Assembly (NCBI RefSeq): GCF_003014495.1
Contig: NZ_PYGC01000001.1
Coordinates: 745,805 to 809,804 of the forward strand
DNA length: 64,000 nt
Source: Prolixibacter denitrificans
GTDB lineage: Bacteria > Bacteroidota > Bacteroidia > Bacteroidales > Prolixibacteraceae
Direction: 5' to 3'
Position numbers and translations under genes: made by a program. Numbering within the stretch: position 1 is the stretch's first letter; each line of letters opens with the position of its first letter. The notes beneath the pieces are model-generated. The model did not search any database. It saw only the letters and a list, made by a program, of their open reading frames with translations, and was not told the origin of the DNA. Positions 61,527-64,000 of the stretch are shown here, piece by piece.

Positions 61527-64000
61527 TTACAAATCTGCGTTTTCCTGTTTTCTTCGCATGAATTCTTTTACTCCCAAACCTAACAACAAAAGAAGGAGAA
61601 TGGCTGAACTGGCCATCGAAATCGTGTTACCCATTCGGTAGGAAACCGGCTGAAATTTGAATTTTATATCATAATCGCCAGCCGGCAATACCATTCCTCT
61701 CAACACATAGTCCGTCCGGAAATACGGCACCTTCTTGCCATCAAGATACACATTCCATCCTCTCGGATAATAAATTTCAGAAAAAACAGCCATCTGCTTG
61801 CTTTTTCCTTTGTAGTGATAATCAACCTCGTTAGGAGAATAGGAAGTGAGTTTCAACTGCGCATCCGGATCGTATTGAATCTGAACATTCTTCACTTCCG
61901 GTGCAAACCGTTTATCGATGACAGCCTGATCGGCCGGATTAATCATGTTCAATGCTGCAATTTCCTGGTCAGCATTATCCACCATGCGATAGTTTTTCAC
62001 CAACCAGGCATGTCCCAGCGCCATTGGGTTCCTCAACGGGCGGCCATTGGGATTCACTATCACATATTTGGTATTCATCATGTTGATGGCGTTCAGCCCA
62101 ACAAACAGGGAATCCATATCGGCGTTGCTTTTCATCGCTTTCATGCGACTACCCAGCGTCTGCATCTCGTGTTGCAGATGATATTCAATCAACTCCTGGT
62201 AACGGCGCATCTTCGCCCCGTGATATCCACCAATGGATTTAAAATAATACGAGGTAGTGGCATCGTTGAAGGTGCTCACTGTCATGTTCAGTACCCTGAA
62301 ATCGGGATCTGTGTCTCTTAGAATTTCTTTATCAGCTGTCGTCTCGGTGAAATGCTGTTTGGCCTGACGAGGAGTCACAAAATTATCCTTGTTCAGATAA
62401 CGGCGGTCAACTCCCCAGAAATCGATCAGGATCAAAACGCCCATCAGGACCAGCCCATTTCGCTTGGTTACTTTCTTCTCATAGGTTCCCCATAGCACTG
62501 CAGCGAACAAAACAATGAATATAAGCGAGCGGAAAGCGTCGCTGCGCAGCAAAGCCTGCCTATCCTCCTGAAGCGATTCCAGCAACCAACCCGGCAGCTG
62601 TGCATCCTGCGGTCCTGAGAAGTTTCCAGCCAAACCGGGAACTAAAGCAAACAGCAATGAAAAGCCGGCAGTGATACCAAAAGCCCATTTGAAGGCATAA
62701 AGCCATTCTTTTTTGCTCACTTCTCCACTCAACAACTTCTTCAACGCTAAAAATCCAAGCAACGGAATCGTGAAATCCGCAATCACTAAAATCATGGACA
62801 CTGTTCGAAATTTATTGTAACCGGGAACATGATTCAGGAAGAAATCGGTCAAAGGCATGAAGTTCTTTCCCCAGGCTAAGGTAATCGAAAGAACAGTGGC
62901 CACAACCAGCCACCATTTCAGCGGCCCTTTTACTAAAATTAAACCGAGAACGAAGAGGAAACAGATAATGGCTCCGACATAGACCGGCCCCGAAGTAAAC
63001 GGTTGCGGTCCCCAGTACCCGGGAAGCTGTTTTATAATTTGTCGGCTGTTCGGAACATTGTTCTGACGCAGTGTTTGATAAGTTTTGGAATTGGTATCGA
63101 AACCTCCGGTCGATGAACCTCCGTTGAAGTTCGGAATCATCAGGGTAAAGGTTTCTGCCTTTCCGTAACTCCAGGCTGTGGCGTAATCCTTATCCAAGCC
63201 AGAGGTTTTATTATGTTGATCGTTGGTCAATTCGGACTTACCCCGGATGGAATACTTACCATACTGATATGTTGTCCATAAACGGGTTGTGTTGGCACCG
63301 ACAGCCAGTAATGCCAGAAGTGCAAGCACACCGGCAGTTATGGCAAACGGAACGAGTTCTTTTCTCCGAATGGCCATTATCAACTCCGTCGCCCCCAACA
63401 CCAAAACCAACAAGAGCGTATAATAGGTAATCTGAAGGTGGTTGGCAAATATCTGTAATCCCAGGAAAAGGGCCATAATCAAGCCTCCTTTCCATCTGTT
63501 TTTTCGAAAAGCGTAATAAAGTCCACCGATAATGGGTGCCATATAAGAAATAGCAATGGCTTTGCTGTTGTGCCCCGCCGCAATGATGATGATGTCGTAT
63601 GAGGAAAATCCGAAGGCTATCGCCCCGATGATACTGAGCCACGGGTCGACTCCAAACAAAAGCAGTGCAATGTAAAATCCGACAAAATAGAGAAAAAGGA
63701 AATAGAACGGATTCAGGTTAAAAAGCGTCACTACTTTATGCAATGGCGAGAAAATAGTTTTCGTGATGGGCAGGGCAACCAAATAGGAAGGCATTCCTCC
63801 AAACATACTGTTCGTCCATAGAGCCACATCATCGTGCGAACGGTTATAATCCCTGATTTCTTTTGACATTCCCTTGTAGGTGAAATTGTCGTGCTGGGCA
63901 AGCTTTTGGCCTTCGATTGCCGGCGAAAAATAAATCAGAGACAGAACAAAAAATAACAGAATTGCGACCACGTAGGGTAATCCTGCTTTACGGGAAATTT
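61527..64000 (-). CDS. YfhO-family polytopic membrane protein, truncated by window end
   Basis: At least 824 codons; the frame stays open to base 64000 (upstream residues read RKAGLPYV before the GTG at 63971), so the true start is outside. It has a dozen or more membrane segments, a periplasmic C-terminal domain (about the last 300 residues) with VFSEIYYPRGWNVYLDGKKVPYFRTDYVLRG-type sequence, and a final segment. YfhO proteins resemble GT-C glycosyltransferases and have been linked to glycosylation of wall polymers in Firmicutes; the role in Bacteroidota is unknown. Confidence 0.88.
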   Translation of the reverse strand, partial: ISRKAGLPYVVAILLFFVLSLIYFSPAIEGQKLAQHDNFTYKGMSKEIRDYNRSHDDVALWTNSMFGGMPSYLVALPITKTIFSPLHKVVTLFNLNPFYFLFLYFVGFYIALLLFGVDPWLSIIGAIAFGFSSYDIIIIAAGHNSKAIAISYMAPIIGGLYYAFRKNRWKGGLIMALFLGLQIFANHLQITYYTLLLVLVLGATELIMAIRRKELVPFAITAGVLALLALLAVGANTTRLWTTYQYGKYSIRGKSELTNDQHNKTSGLDKDYATAWSYGKAETFTLMIPNFNGGSSTGGFDTNSKTYQTLRQNNVPNSRQIIKQLPGYWGPQPFTSGPVYVGAIICFLFVLGLILVKGPLKWWLVVATVLSITLAWGKNFMPLTDFFLNHVPGYNKFRTVSMILVIADFTIPLLGFLALKKLLSGEVSKKEWLYAFKWAFGITAGFSLLFALVPGLAGNFSGPQDAQLPGWLLESLQEDRQALLRSDAFRSLIFIVLFAAVLWGTYEKKVTKRNGLVLMGVLILIDFWGVDRRYLNKDNFVTPRQAKQHFTETTADKEILRDTDPDFRVLNMTVSTFNDATTSYYFKSIGGYHGAKMRRYQELIEYHLQHEMQTLGSRMKAMKSNADMDSLFVGLNAINMMNTKYVIVNPNGRPLRNPMALGHAWLVKNYRMVDNADQEIAALNMINPADQAVIDKRFAPEVKNVQIQYDPDAQLKLTSYSPNEVDYHYKGKSKQMAVFSEIYYPRGWNVYLDGKKVPYFRTDYVLRGMVLPAGDYDIKFKFQPVSYRMGNTISMASSAILLLLLLGLGVKEFMRRKQENADL

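Overview
The window looks like a chromosomal segment of a marine or anaerobic Bacteroidota, most likely order Marinilabiliales (Prolixibacteraceae-like). The lineage is inferred from type IX secretion markers (a PorP/SprF protein and a type B C-terminal sorting domain), FISUMP and DUF3098 families, the ftsX-DUF3098-truB-queA neighbourhood, promoters of the Bacteroidota TAnnTTTG type, and the near absence of Shine-Dalgarno sequences. No phage, plasmid, CRISPR array or complete insertion sequence was seen.

Layout. 0-2.4 kb: end of a carbamoyltransferase, then a zinc-metallopeptidase lipoprotein and an outer-membrane barrel protein that overlap. 2.4-8.8 kb: a MacAB/TolC-like efflux operon (ATPase, two paralogous permeases, adaptor, outer-membrane factor) behind a possible sigma-54 promoter and an inverted repeat. 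8.9-12.7 kb: a secreted GH36 alpha-galactosidase and an orphan membrane-fusion protein. 13-22.6 kb: a leftward surface-protein cluster with a 976-aa multidomain protein, three small PKD-like proteins, a 777-aa type B sorting-domain protein and a PorP/SprF protein; a LytTR response regulator lies upstream. 24.9-29 kb: tsaB, efp and two convergent beta-repeat secreted proteins. 29-32.9 kb: an O-antigen-ligase-like protein, a Wzz-like protein and tyrS. 33-37 kb: secreted glutamine-amidotransferase-like hydrolase, CvpA, GH3 and a deoxynucleoside kinase. 37-44 kb: an acetyltransferase, a TPR-AraC regulator, a serine hydrolase and an oxidoreductase that share a promoter architecture. 44-48.3 kb: a FISUMP lipoprotein, a His/Tyr- and Ser/Arg-rich secreted protein and a PfkB sugar kinase. 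48.4-49.1 kb: two tRNA-Asn genes, a GIY-YIG nuclease and a broken third tRNA-Asn. 49-52 kb: a sulfatase and two outer-membrane proteins. 52.5-58 kb: a NEW3-ABC transporter operon with unusually strong ribosome sites, and a GH92 alpha-mannosidase. 58-64 kb: queA, truB, DUF3098, ftsX and a YfhO-family membrane protein cut by the window end.

Three observations deserve most attention. (1) Six secreted proteins of two different folds end in the same short tail, Pro-x-Thr-x-x-Ile, and four of them lie in one run with the PorP/SprF and type B genes; this may be an undescribed export or assembly signal of a surface structure. (2) Three promoters around the TPR-AraC regulator carry the same 22-bp dyad, with a GAAC half-site exactly 21 bp before the -7 element each time: a small local regulon. 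(3) A GIY-YIG nuclease gene sits between intact tRNA-Asn copies and a tRNA-Asn remnant that contains two TCCCGA...TCGGGA palindromes, which suggests a small tRNA-targeted mobile unit. The intergenic stretches near 14, 24.5 and 26 kb are rich in short dispersed and tandem repeats.
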